Source: Meconema thalassinum
Lineage: Eukaryota > Arthropoda > Insecta > Orthoptera > Tettigoniidae
Length of the DNA stretch: 64,000 bases
NCBI GenBank assembly: GCA_946902985.2
Contig: OX336395.1
Location: forward strand, 13,060,708 to 13,124,707
Direction of reading: 5' to 3'
Within the stretch, counting starts at the first letter, position 1. Each line of letters starts with the position of its first letter. The notes below the pieces were generated by a model, which was not told the origin of the DNA, made no database searches, and was given only the letters and a program-made list of their open reading frames with translations. The position numbers and the translations under genes were made by a program. Shown here piece by piece: positions 33,265-44,366 of this stretch.

Positions 33265-35131
33265 TGAACCACTTTTCAGAATTTATTGTAATTATTATTA
33301 TTATCATCATGATTATTATTATTATTATTGTCATGTGTTGTGACATCTCTATATTACGCCTCGAGAGTTTAAAAGTGCGCAGTTTGTCTGTATGTATCTC
33401 TCTGTCTAACGTTGTGCAACCCCTGGCTACATACTGCCTTGTTCTCTCGTATTGGCTAGTGTTGTTGCTACCTTGCATTTTGTTGTGCAATTCGTTCTGC
33501 CATTGGCTCTGACAATATTTGACGCGAGTTTGGGGCCACTCCCAAACTACGCATTTGATTTTTCTGAGAGGCTTCTCTCCCCTCTGGGGGGACAGAAGCT
33601 AAGTCAGTCTTAGACGCGCCGAGATGTAAGGCGAACGTGTGTATTCGGGCAGAGGCCCACCCTCATGGCGCAGCGGAATGTGAGTACGGCTCAATGTATT
33701 TCTATCTAACGCAATGTAATTGTTTTTGTTAAACGTTCCTTCTTTTGCTTAATTCTCTTTCCTTTTCAAGATGTTGCTGTTGGTATTTTAATCCTTGAAC
33801 CAGATCTCCGGGACCTTGCGTAATGTCATACGGCGGAGTTCTTTTTGTTGCTTTTGTTATGTGCCCACCTCACAGTTTTATTATTTTGGTTAATACCTGT
33901 AAGATTCGAAAGTATTGCGTTTCTGCGTCTTGGCTTAAATATATTTCCTGTCGAGCCTTGGTGCTTGTTTTTGCGTCGGTGTCTCTTTTGTACCACAAAT
34001 GTTTCGTTTGATTGGTAGCAATTGGACCTTTGTTTGCGGACAGTATGTGTGAGGTAACGGGACTTATGTCCAACGTCCCACTAATACATGTCCCTTTTGT
34101 TTATAGAATATATGTGACGGTGGTTAACTGGGATTTTCTCCAGCTCCGATGTCATATTATTCTTTTTTTATATGTCGCGTTGGTACGGCATTATGTTGGA
34201 GTATGAACCTATTTTTTTATAGCGTGCTTTCGATTTTTACCGGTCTCTTTCGTCCCAAGTCAATTGTAATGTAATGTATCTCCGTATATCTCATTTTCCT
34301 TTTGTTTTGTTTTTCTCTTTCGATTTTCGCCGTATTACATAACTTAATTATAATTCCCCTTGTCTTCTCCTTCCTCCTATCTCCGTGAGATCTCTCTTCC
34401 CTTTGTTTTACTCCCCCTCACCCCTCCCCCTTCCCTCCGGTATGTTTACATAACATCATGAAAAGCTTCGCGTCTCGTTAATGTTCGAATTTTTTGACTT
34501 TTTACAAGTTTGGCGTTTCTCTCTGGCTTTCGTAAGTTTCATTTTCTTTTCTTTCATGTTCGTATCTTTTCGTTAGATTCATGTTGTTGAGCGGTTACTC
34601 AGGTTCTGTTGTGCTTTTTAGTTTTTAAGTCTTTATTCTTGGTATTGGGTTTATTTTGTATTATCGATTTTATCTTAGCTTACCTTTTTTCTTTGTTTTA
34701 AGTAACTTGTCTATTTCATGTACACGCTCTTTCTTTTATCATTAATACATTTTTATATTTTAAGTAATATAGCTCCCTTGCCTTTTCATTTCTTATATTT
34801 AAGTTCCCCTTCCTTATCCTTACCCTTATCTCGATTTCGTCAATCTTGTCTTTGTGACGTAACAAAGACACGATTAACACGCCTCTGGGTTTCCTTTAAT
34901 TAATTTTATGGGAATCTCGTTTTTGCACTTTTGATTATTGCATTAAGCAATTATTTGTTTGCATTTGGTTTTTTGGAAATCATCTTTTGCTCGCTCCGAA
35001 AACCTTGGGCCCAGCACCGGGTCGAGCAAGACGTCTTTTCCCCGGTCCATTTTGCGACCTTTTTGATTTTATCTTCCTCTGCTACTCTGACGCGCATTAT
35101 TATTATTATTACCTAGACCTTTATCGGCGCA
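33265..35131. mobile_element. TG...CA insert in the 5' LTR, probable solo LTR (1867 bp)
   Basis: The segment is absent from the matching place in the 3' LTR (near 48290). It begins TGAACC and ends GGCGCA, with the 4-bp duplication GTAG (33261-33264 and 35132-35135). These are signs of an LTR element reduced to one LTR. It starts with an ATT microsatellite and has pyrimidine-rich tracts (34330-34450). No coding sequence is recognisable; the ATT-run ORFs are artefacts. Its family is unknown. Confidence 0.75.
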
Positions 35132-35225
35132 GTAGGCATGGTAAGTTTGTGAGCTGGGTAATTTACATGTCTGCAATCCTTTACAGTGCAGTGGATATAA
35201 GTACTGATGGGTTTATTCGGGCGCA

Positions 35226-35754
35226 TATAGATAGATGATTATTTAAATGGCAGGCCCATCCGTGGGGCACTCGAAAGAGCACTCGAAAGAGCGCTCGAAA
35301 GGGCACTCGAAAGAGCATTCGAAAGAGCACTCGAGAGAAGCAGTTAGGAAGCACTCGAGAGTGAGGCCATATTAGTTTTGAGAAAAGAAAAATGCCGATC
35401 CCAAATTTAATGATTGTTGAGATGAACACAACATCAGCAGATTAGTGGAGTACATTACAGTTGTGAGGCATATTTTTAAAACCAGCTAACGACATTTGTC
35501 ATGTTATATTAAATTTAAAAGTAAATTCATGTTGTTAAACATAGGTTAAGTGGGATGATAGAATGTAACGATGTCGGTTCAGTAAAATGGGACGATAAGA
35601 TATACGAGATAACTCGCGATTCAAATAGATGTAAGTTGGATTAAGATGTTCAATATATTCCATCACTGGTATAAAATGTATGCGTTGGTCAATCTGGATA
35701 TTCACTGGTAATTTTTGTAGTTGATACTTCCCTTATTCTCAAGAAAGAAGAATC
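35226..35754 (+). other. Gypsy leader with 12-bp repeats
   Basis: The untranslated leader has six or so copies of GCACTCGAAAGA at 35267-35338, with a related piece to 35360. A possible primer-binding site TGGCAGGCCCATCC begins at 35248, about 22 bases after the LTR; it starts TGG but is unusually distant, so the assignment is weak. Confidence 0.65.
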
Positions 35755-38508
35755 ATGTCAGCGAACGACATGACGTTCATTCGAACGATGCTCGAAACCA
35801 TGAAGGAAGGTCAAAGTACGTTGACCAAAGACCTTGAAGCCCTCCACCAATTGACACACAACAACACTAAACAGATGAAAGCCGAGATTCAGAAATCAGT
35901 AGCTACTCTAAAATCAGAAGTCAAGGCAGAGTTATCAGTTGCTCAAACACTTACTAAGGCTAGTATAACATTAGCACAGGAAGAAGCTAAGTTTGCTTTA
36001 GAAAAGGCCAGAAAGGAAGATAGACTAGCCAGAGAAAAGGAAAGGGAGGAAATCAGGTTAGCTCAAGAGAAAGCACAGGAGGAGATTAGGCTAACATTAG
36101 AAAGAGCACGAGAGGAAGATAGGAAAATAGAAGAAGAGGAAAATAGGATAAGAGCAGAGATGAGATTAGCTCAGGAAAAAGCTCGCGAGGAGGACAGGTT
36201 AAGTCAGGAGCAGGCTAGATTAGAAGATAGAAAAATCCAAGCCGAAATAAGAGCAGCACAGGAGGAGGTTAGGAAAAAGCTCAGGAAGAAGCTAGGAAAA
36301 TACATGAGGAGGTTAGGAAAAATCAGGAAAAAGCTCAGGAAGAAGCTAGGAAAATTCATGAGGAAGCTAGGAAAAATCAGGAAAAGGCTCAGAGAATTTT
36401 GGAAAGAGCAGGTAATGCACAGGAAGAATTAAAAAATTCATTTGATCAAGTCAAACAGGACATAAATCTTACGAAGACAGAAGTAGGAAATTTAAGACCC
36501 GACATGGCAGGAAAGGTTTTAGAAGTCCAATTAGCTAACAGTAATCACATGATAGAGCTAGAAAAGAAATTACAGGCTAGTATTAGCTCCATTAAGGAAG
36601 AGAACACTACTCATCATGTACACATTTCAGGTGCCCAGAACAAACTCAAGGAGCAACTTGACAGTCTAAATGACACTGTTGGTGAATTACAGGTCAAGTT
36701 GGAAGGTCAAAGTAAACTGATTGAAGAGGGTATTAATGTGGATATAAATGCTTCCATTGTAAAGGCAGTTACGGACATGAAGGAGGAGGTCGTAACAGTC
36801 ACAACTAAAATTGTATCAGAAATTCATCATAAATTAGCAAATGACATTAAAGCCATAGAGTTATGTTCAAATATAAATGTTAGTAAGGTACGGGAAGATC
36901 TATCTAAGCGGATAGATACATTGCAACTTAATAATGTAGCCACGCTGACAGATATTGTTAATAAAACAGATTTAAATAACCCAGATGAATTTGACAAAGT
37001 TAAACGCACGGTCGATGAGATAAACATAGAACTGGCGAAAATTCGATCAAAGCAGGATAAGGAAACCAGCGACATAGAACAGCAATTAAGGTCACTTACG
37101 ATAGGGGATGCTACTATTTCATCTACGTTAAGAGCTGAAGTCAGGGAGGACATCAGAAAGGACTTGACGAGATTTTTTCAAGCAAGAGATGAAAAATTGA
37201 AAGAAGAAATAAGGAAATTAGAGGCTAGGACAGACAAGATAGAAGAGGATAAGGAAAGCGTGGTTAGTCAACAGCAGATTCCGAAGTCCAATTTTAACTT
37301 CAATCGAGAGCCATTTCAAACAGAAATAGGGGAACTTGGAGGAGACTTTGAACCTTACCAGAGTAGGTCAAATGCCAACGTTATTGTGATTAAGAATAAT
37401 GATGAGAAACCGAATAAATTCAGCGGAGTAGGAAATATTACTGCTGTAGAGTTTCTTAGAGACATGAGGTCGTATTTAGAAGACAATAGAATACCTCGTG
37501 AAAGACATATGAGGGTCGTTGAAAAATACTTGGACTCAGAAGCGTTAGTTTGGCACAGAGCTTTCAGGTACACTTATCAGACATTTGGAGAATTCGCTAT
37601 AGCTCTGCAGAAGCGATTTTGGAGCAAGGAACTTCATCAAGACATACGAGCCGAAATTTACTCTAAAAAGTATGCTTATTCTAGTCCAACGAAGTACGCA
37701 AGTTTCTTCACGAAACAATTAGCACGCTTGCAGTATTTGCAACCTCCTTTGGCGGAAGAAGACTTGGTTCATGCTATTTCAAGCCAGTTACCAATGGAAG
37801 TTAGGAGGCACCTCATTTCGGCAAATGTAAAAACTTTAGAAGGAATGGCAGAAATTTTGAGGAGACTGGATCACACGTCTAATGTGTCCAACAACTCAAC
37901 TGGAAACCAAAACCAGAGAGGTAGAAATCAGGAACAGAGAGAAATTCACACCATCAACATCGATCGAATGCAGCAGACAGAGGAGAACAAAAATGGAGTA
38001 GGTCCAACGAGATCAAGAATGTATGGACAAAATCGATTTCAACCAGGTTATCAGAGACCTAGAGAAGGAAGACCATACCAAAATCAAAGATGGGATGAAA
38101 ATCAAAGATGGAGAAATAGCTACCACAACAGGAACAATGATTATCGCAGAGAGGGATATTATAATCGAAATAACCCTACGAATAATTATGGATATCGGGG
38201 ATATCAGAACTGAAGGAACACGAATAATTATTCGAGACAGCAACAACAGCAAAGTCAACAAAATCAAGGTTGGAGAAATAATAACAATGTAAGAAGGTAT
38301 TACGATGATAGGGAAAGAGAAAGTCAAGAATACCTAAGGAATCTCAGAGAAAGGAACGCGAGAGACCAAAATCAGGGACAGCGTAACCAGAATCAAGAAT
38401 CTCAGCCCGGAACAAGCAGAGATCGGAGGAATGAAGACCCAGGAGGGGTACAAAAAAAACTTCAAATTCCAAAAAGTGAAGGAGGAAGAAAACAGCACCG
38501 TAACCAGA
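35755..38508 (+). pseudogene. Gypsy gag, frameshifted and with a premature stop
   Basis: The first frame (35755-36432) encodes a long charged coiled coil of repeated AQEKAREEDR-like units (about residues 75-190). Near 36270 the frame changes; comparison with the tandem coding repeat that follows suggests about 10 bases were lost. The second frame (36399-38213) continues the coiled coil, then a Gag capsid domain (NKFSGVGNITAVEFLRDM, ALVWHRAFRYTYQTFGEF, LQKRFW) and an Arg/Asn/Gln-rich basic tail without a CCHC knuckle. The TGA at 38211 interrupts that tail, which resumes with the same composition (QQNQGW, SQPGTSRDRR) to 38508. Gag would form particles and bind RNA through the basic tail. Confidence 0.85.
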
Positions 38509-39168
38509 CATGAAATCCAGATCAATGAGTTATATGAAGCCACAAATGAAGATCTCCTGTATGAAAGAGAAGAGCCGAAAACAGGTAGAGTAGCGAGGTT
38601 ACCCATTATAGAAATCGTATCAGAAGGAGAATGCCTGAGAACACTACTAGATACGGGAGCGACAGCATCACTTTTATCAGAGAACTGTTTTCACAGATTG
38701 AAAGATGGAAATTCACTTATAGCAATGCCCGTTTCAACTATTAAAGTCAAGGGTGTATTTAACGACAAGACCATGAAATGTAAAGTCCAAGCACTAATGG
38801 AGTTCTCCATAAATGAATACAAATATGAGCAGATATTCATAGTCTTGAGCCAGATAAATTTCGATGCTATTTTAGGCATTGATTTTATAACAAAGACTGG
38901 AGCTGTGATCGATTTACGAAATGGAGTCATACGATTTAATGAAGGCCAACATCAACCAGAGGACACGAAGAAGGAGGAGAATGAGTGTAGTCTGATTGAC
39001 GAAACTACAGAAGAAAATCTTGTGAAGATAGTTATGGAAGTTGAAGCAGAAGGAATACCTCACTATGGCAGAAAAATTGAGAATTTTGAAGATCAGAGGG
39101 AGAAATTAGAAGAATTGGTCACGGCTTATGCAGACATATTTGATAACAAGCCAGGCATTATAAGATGA
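38431..39168 (+). pseudogene. Gypsy aspartic protease and pol N-terminus
   Basis: This frame is +1 relative to gag and overlaps its end; the switch lies near an A8 run at 38452-38459. LLDTGATASLLS (DTGA at 38650-38661) is the catalytic site of a retroviral-type aspartic protease. FDAILGIDFI about 70 residues later is the usual ILG-D segment. The frame ends in TGA (39166), but the same frame continues into RT, so the stop is an internal defect. A programmed frameshift is possible but cannot be told apart from an indel here. Confidence 0.85.
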
Positions 39169-39624
39169 TATAAATATCAGATCAAGCTCGCTGATGACAC
39201 ACCTTTTCAGAAGAAATTGTATCCAATACCGGAGAAGTATCAAGCTGAAGTGACAGAGCTCATAAAAGGCATGGAAAAAGACGGGATTATAAGAAAGCAA
39301 GCCACTCCTTATTTAAACCCACTCACTGTTGTGAAGAAAGCAGATGGAAGTCTTAGACTATGTTTGGATGCCAGGGGCATAAATACTCTTCTGCTGAAAG
39401 AATTCGACAGGCCACCAAAAATTAGAGAACTACTGAGGAGATTCAAGAATAAAACCTGTTTCTCAGTGATTGATTTAACTGCAGCATTTCATCAAATAGA
39501 GCTTACAGAAGACAGCAAATGTTATACAGGGTTCATGTTCAATCAAACCTGTTATGTATACCAAAGAGTACCATATGGATTTGTAAATTCAAGTCCAGCA
39601 CTTATCAGAGCCTTGGATGACTAG
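39169..39624 (+). pseudogene. Gypsy reverse transcriptase, N-terminal part
   Basis: After the TGA the frame reads through KLYPIPEKYQAEV, IIRKQATPYLNPLTVVKKADGSLRLCLDARGIN and SVIDLTAAFHQI, motifs 1-3 of Gypsy RT with the first catalytic Asp in VIDL. VPYGFVNSSPAL is the motif B region. It ends at TAG (39622-39624) and continues in the same frame. Confidence 0.88.
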
Positions 39625-40401
39625 TTGAGTGAAGAAGTGAAACAATTTGCCATTTGCTACGTGGATGATATTATCATATCTTCAGAAACGCCAGAGCAAC
39701 ATTTCATGCATTTGACGAAGCTATTTGAAAACCTCAGAAGTGCAAACATCAAGGTGAAATTGAATAAATGCCATTTCTTTCAAGAAAAGATCAACTTTCT
39801 TGGTCATACTATAGACAGATTCGGTTACCACCCGAATGAAGACAAGATCGAAGCGATATTGAAGTTTCCCAAACCCAAGAGAATCAAAGACATCCGAGCT
39901 TTTGCGGGTCTTTGTCAGTTTTTCAGCAGTCATTGTCCACGTTATTCAGAGATCGTGGCACCACTACATGAGCTTCTAAAGAAAAACAATACATGGAAAT
40001 GGGATGCAGCTGCTGAGAATGCCTTTATTCAAGCAAAGGAAATGCTCAGAGATAACATCAAGTTAGAGTACCCAGATTTTGAAAGAACATTCATCATAGA
40101 AACGGACGCTTCACGAATTGGTATTAGCGCAGTCTTATATCAGAAGGATCAAGATGGAAATCCTCACTATATTTCATTCAGCAGTAGGAAGTTACGCACG
40201 CACGAGCTGAATTACTTCACGACGGAGCTTGAAGCTTTAGCCGTCATAAATGCCCTACAAAACTGGAAGAAATTATTGCTGGGACACAAGATTATAATCA
40301 GAACGGATCACAAAGCACTAGAATTCATGTTGAAGTCAGACTTGTCAAGCGATAGGATGACCAGATGGACCATTTTTTGCAACAATTTGATGCCACCATA
40401 G
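39625..40401 (+). pseudogene. Gypsy RT C-terminal part and RNase H
   Basis: CYVDDIIISS carries the YVDD catalytic box (39658-39669). NFLGHTIDRFGYHPNEDKI and a thumb with FAGLCQFFSSHCPRYSEI follow. RNase H begins with FIIETDASRIGISAVLYQ, then FSSRKLRTHELNY with TTELEALAVI, and RTDHKALEFML. The frame runs out at 40401; a one-base loss in the T run near 40370-40376 would explain the shift, because the overlapping frame carries the expected end of the domain. Confidence 0.9.
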
Positions 40402-41105
40402 TCCATGTTCCTGGTAAAGACAACCTACTAGCAGATATTCTTTCCAGACATCCAATTTCTGAGAAAGATGTGAGAATTAATGTTATCCAGACAGATGCAG
40501 AAGATCAGGAAACGCTGGATAGACTGAGAAGAATTCCTCTTTTTCAAAAGAAGCATGCACCATTCAGGAACATTTATAGATTTTTGTCAGGGAGAATGAC
40601 AAGGAGGCACGCCTCATACTTCGAAACAAGAAGGAAAGCTAGACACTATATTCTCGTGGGAGAAACTGTATGTAAATACATCGATGCTAGACACACGAAA
40701 GTACGAGTTGCCATTCCACCAGAACTTATTGTGCCACTAATTTGGTTAGTACACAAAAGTATAGGCCACGGAGGAGTTGACAAAACATACTATACCATGT
40801 TAGAAAAGTTCTATTGGATTAATATGAGAGAATCCATAACCATAGTAATCAGATCTTGTGAACTGTGTCAGAAAAACAAATATAATTCTGAACTATTGAA
40901 AGAGAGACCTAAAGCAATTATTCCTACGAAACCACTGGAATTGTTTAGTCAGGATATTTTTGGACCTGCACCTAAAGGAGACAGAGGAAACCAATATGTG
41001 TTAGTCACAATGGATGTATTCTCCAAAGTTGTAATGCTTAATCCCATGCAGAAAGCAACAACGAAAACTGTTTTATATCACCTGGAGAGGAACATTATTC
41101 CATAG
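40365..41105 (+). pseudogene. Gypsy RNase H end and integrase N-terminus
   Basis: FDATIVHVPGKDNLLADILSRHP closes RNase H. The integrase zinc-binding domain follows with HKSIGHGGVDKT and CELCQKNK (HHCC), then the core begins with LELFSQDIFGPAPKGDRG, carrying the first catalytic Asp, and VLVTMDVFSKVV. It ends at TAG (41103) and continues in frame. Confidence 0.9.
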
Positions 41106-41483
41106 TTGGGAAAACCAGAAAGACTTTTAACAGACCATGGAACGCAATTCACCTCTGCAGAATTTCAGGGAGCGATGGATAGGTTGGATACTGTTCACCT
41201 ATTTTCATCAGTTCGAAGCCCAGAGACGAATCCTATTGAAAGAACAATGCTTGAATTTTCAAAGTACATTCGCTTGTATAGTACAGATAATCATGCGAAT
41301 TGGGTGAAGATTGTACCACTAGTAGAATTTTGCATCAATAACACGAGACATGAGAGCACCAACGATATTCCAGTTATGTTGCATTTTGAAGAGAAACCCG
41401 TACGACCATGGAACGGAATCTTCAATATTCCGGAAGATAACGAACCACCGATGGACCAGAGAATCGAAGCAGCGAGGGTCTAG
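41106..41483 (+). pseudogene. Gypsy integrase core
   Basis: LLTDHGTQFTSAEF holds the second catalytic Asp and SPETNPIERTMLEFSKY the Glu of the D,D-35-E triad. The frame proceeds to FCINNTRHESTNDIPVM, a usual post-catalytic segment, then stops at TAG (41481). Confidence 0.9.
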
Positions 41484-41759
41484 TTGAACAAAGCGGCTGA
41501 GAAGAGATTAAAACGTTTAGAAGGGAAGAGATTCAGTGGACCGCTACGAGAAGGTGACCTTGTATTAGTCAGGATTCCTGTGAAAGCAGACGTACTGAAG
41601 AAGGTGTATATCAAATTCAGTAGTCTTTTCAGAGGACCGTTCAAAGTAGCTACAGTCTACGGTAACAATTGCTATAAAATTGTAAGAGTTGAAGATAACA
41701 GATCCATTGGAAAATTTAACCATTCCAAATTAAAAAGATTTTACCCAAAGATACAGTAA
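41484..41759 (+). pseudogene. Gypsy integrase C-terminal domain
   Basis: The same frame continues after the TAG with LREGDLVLVRIP and FRGPFKVATVYGNNCYKIV, an SH3-like integrase C-terminal fold, and ends at TAA 90 bp before the 3' LTR. Confidence 0.85.
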
Positions 41760-41835
41760 AATAAATAAATTCAGTCTCAAGAACAGAGAAACTTACTGTT
41801 ATTAAAGAAAGTACAGGCAATACTTTACTTTAAAT

Positions 41836-41849
41836 TAGCAACGGGGAAA
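41836..41849 (+). promoter_or_regulatory. Polypurine-like tract before the 3' LTR
   Basis: TAGCAACGGGGAAA lies directly before the LTR start (TGCGCCAG). Its purine core CGGGGAAA is short. GCAACGGGGAA recurs inside both LTRs near 30750 and 45733. Confidence 0.55.
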
Positions 41850-42406
41850 TGCGCCAGAATTTATTTAAGGTCATTACCAAAGAACCAATCTGGATATGAA
41901 CCAAACCAAAAAAAAAAGAGTGGATGAAAATCTTTTATTCATTAAAAATTCGAGAAATATGGGAAAAACTGTATGGAAATGAGTGAAATACTATACATCT
42001 TATAGTTCAGTTTAATTGTGTTTTTACTAGGAAAGTTTTGGGGTAGTTCTGATTTCTTTCATTTTATATGTATTTTGGGATGCTGAATCCGAATCTGAGG
42101 TTTGCGGACAAAATTTCGTGACGCAACATTGAAAAAATCGCAAAAAAAAGGCAAAAAAATCTGTTTTTTTTTTCGTTTTTTGCCTAAAACTCGAAAACTA
42201 TTAAATTTTAGTAAATGGTTTGTTTACAGAAATTAAAGTAATTAAAATTCTCTACAAATATCACTACTTAGTTTTTTTTCAGACCAGCGGTTCGGTCTCA
42301 AATGCGAGTTGAATATTGGCAATTTTCAGCGATCTTTGCAAAACCCAATTTTTACATTCCAAAACTTTATTTTTTATTAGAATGCTGTTATTTGATAAAT
42401 TTCTTC

Positions 42407-44040
42407 TAGTTTACTGCACAAATAATCAAAAAGATAAAAAAAGGATCGAAATGAATGAATACAAAATAAGTTTTGAGATTCGACATACCTCTGTATCTTT
42501 CTTCAGTCTCTTCTATGTCTATGTCAGAGCTGGCTTCCGGGGGCTCAACGTTGTCGCACAGACCTTCGCATGATGTGCAAATTGGGGAACTATTAAGGCC
42601 CGCCTTCCTGCATCCACAATTGCGTTGGCAACCCTTTTTACATTTACATGAAATGTACCGTAGTATTGAGTTTGGTGCAGGGTCGAAAGTGGTTGGCACT
42701 GGCACGAGACTTCTACTAGTTCTTTTCCACCCCCACTCACTTGGGTCTTTTTGTTGCTCGTCAGGTGTGGCTTGACCGGATAACCACTGCTGCACCTGAT
42801 AGTAAACTCTCAGTGAATGTTCTCGTGCAGCAGCTTCGGTAGGGGGTAATGAGGCAATGTTGGTCTTATTTTTGTATGATGAGGTTACGTATGGTCTGTA
42901 TCTCAAATCGTTCAGACTGGTCTCTTTTTATTCATATAGAGCCATGAGAAACATGTTTCCTGCTGTGACAATCTCATCTTGATGTGCGTTAGGGTCTTTG
43001 AAAGCTTCAATGACTGGTTGTAAGTCTTTGTTATTCTGCAGGACTAAGAAATTTCAGTTTCCCCTGATTAAACAATGCAGAAGTAGTATCACAACCACTC
43101 ATCGCATGCAGGAATAATATATGGTCTAATAGGATTTTCTCAGCAGCCAGATGAGGGTTGTAGAGGCTTGGGAAATCTTTCCTTTTTCTGTTTTCAGAAA
43201 AAATACGTTATTTATATCACGGCTACACAGGCCAATCAAAATGACCAGATGGTCGATATCTTCCCCCACCACTGTCACATGTTCGTTTGACGGGGCCATC
43301 TCAAGAGCTGTTGTGATAATTAGGATATCAGCATCCTCCACAGCTTGCTTTGAATCAATTTTTGCATCATGAAGTTTCTCCATTAACATATATATTAACC
43401 GGCTCTTGTTTTTTGAGTTTGCAAGGAAACTATCCTGCGAGACAGTGGGCACCATCATTTCTGTAAATGATATTGCAGCAGATTGTTTTCTTTGTGCTCT
43501 TCTTAATCGTTCTATGCGCTTGGTGCTATCACAAGCCTCGTCAGGATAGCCGTCGTAAATGACAATGGTACTTGATTTGTAGTTTGATTTGACATGATAC
43601 ATAACTGCTGCAAATTTCTGCATATGTCTGACCGTGGTGCCATTTGACCCGATGTAACAAAAAAAAAGTAGGACATATTTTGTATCATTCAAGTCAGTCT
43701 GTTCAGTCGGTGTAAAAGCGTTGTACAAGCTGGATTTTGTTTCTTTCCTCATCCCATGCTCGTCAAAAATAGCAAGAGGATAGGGGCTAAGTTCGTAACG
43801 TAAAAATTCTCGCAGCTCAACTTTCTTCAAATAAGCGGTAATTATTTTTACATCATTGTAGTTCTTACGACATTTTTCATGAACCTCAACTGTAGATTTT
43901 TTACTTAGCTGAACATGATCATCCTTCCTCTTCTTGCTCGACTCAATAAATGTCTTCAAACCTTTTTCCCGCACCGTCGTCACCTTTTCAACATCATTAT
44001 CCAGTACTTTATTACAAATAAAACACACGTCAGAAGCCAT
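42407..44040 (-). pseudogene. XPG/PIN-nuclease-type transposase, frameshifted
   Basis: The ATG at 44040 gives MASDVCFICNK with a CxxC...H-x3-C finger (VEVHEKCRKNY). Residues about 190-290 contain DADILIITTALEM and VTVVGEDIDHLVILIG, acidic motifs of XPG/FEN-like nucleases. The frame stops at 43126; homology continues in another frame with HAMSGCDTTS near 43090, and after a further stop near 42930 with YVTSSYKN, SLPPTEAAAREHSLRVYYQVQQW and a cysteine-rich tail (CKCKKGCQRNCGCRK...C-x2-C, about 42560-42670). This order occurs in many uncharacterised animal transposon proteins. It would cut and move the element; this copy is dead. Confidence 0.75.
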
Positions 44041-44057
44041 TTTTATCACCACACGTA

Positions 44058-44366
44058 CCGACAGTAGTGGCTACGCGGGCTAAAGCTCCGCGTTAGGTCA
44101 AGGGGCCAAGCTCTCTGCTGACTCGGTAGACGCGTGGGTTCGAGCCCCACCGTCGGCTGTCCTTGAAATGGTTTTCCGTGGTTTACCCATTTTCAACACC
44201 AGGCAAATGCTGGGACAGTACCTTCTGACAGGCCACGGCCGCTTCCTTCCACATCCTTGCCCAGTTTCATTCATCTTCATCCTTTCCATCTCTCATCCCA
44301 ACGCCCACGGGCGTCGACTAGAAAGACCTGCACTCGGCCTCTCAGGAGGCTACACGAAAGAAAAAA
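44058..44366 (+). mobile_element. tRNA-derived SINE inside the Academ-like element
   Basis: The left end is tRNA-like with GCTGACTCGGTAGACGCG and a B box GGTTCGAGCCCC (44128-44139). A conserved body follows (GGCAAATGCTGGGACAGTACC, GGCCACGGCCGCTTCC), then an A-rich tail (AAAGAAAAAAA). A perfect 13-bp target duplication ATCACCACACGTA flanks it (44045-44057 and 44367-44379). It sits directly upstream of the transposase start codon. Confidence 0.93.

Larger units (their letters stand above)
30044..35225 (+). repeat. 5' LTR of the Gypsy element (~3311 bp plus a 1.87-kb insert)
   Basis: It aligns with the 3' LTR throughout except for the insert at 33265-35131. It contains two copies of a 22-bp repeat (30991-31034), six of a 24-bp repeat (31592-31741), two GTTACGTCA motifs near 30313 and 30382, a TATATAG near 30610, and a GCAACGGGGAA motif near 30750 like that preceding the 3' LTR. 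Short ORFs within it are duplicated in the other LTR and look non-coding. Confidence 0.92.

Noticed and set aside
33264..33512. ORFs on both strands with isoleucine runs
   Set aside because: They come from an ATT microsatellite at the start of the TG...CA insert.
42000..42003. Harbinger assignment from the TTA duplication
   Set aside because: The ~350-bp TIRs and XPG/PIN-like protein do not fit Harbinger, so Academ-like is preferred, tentatively.
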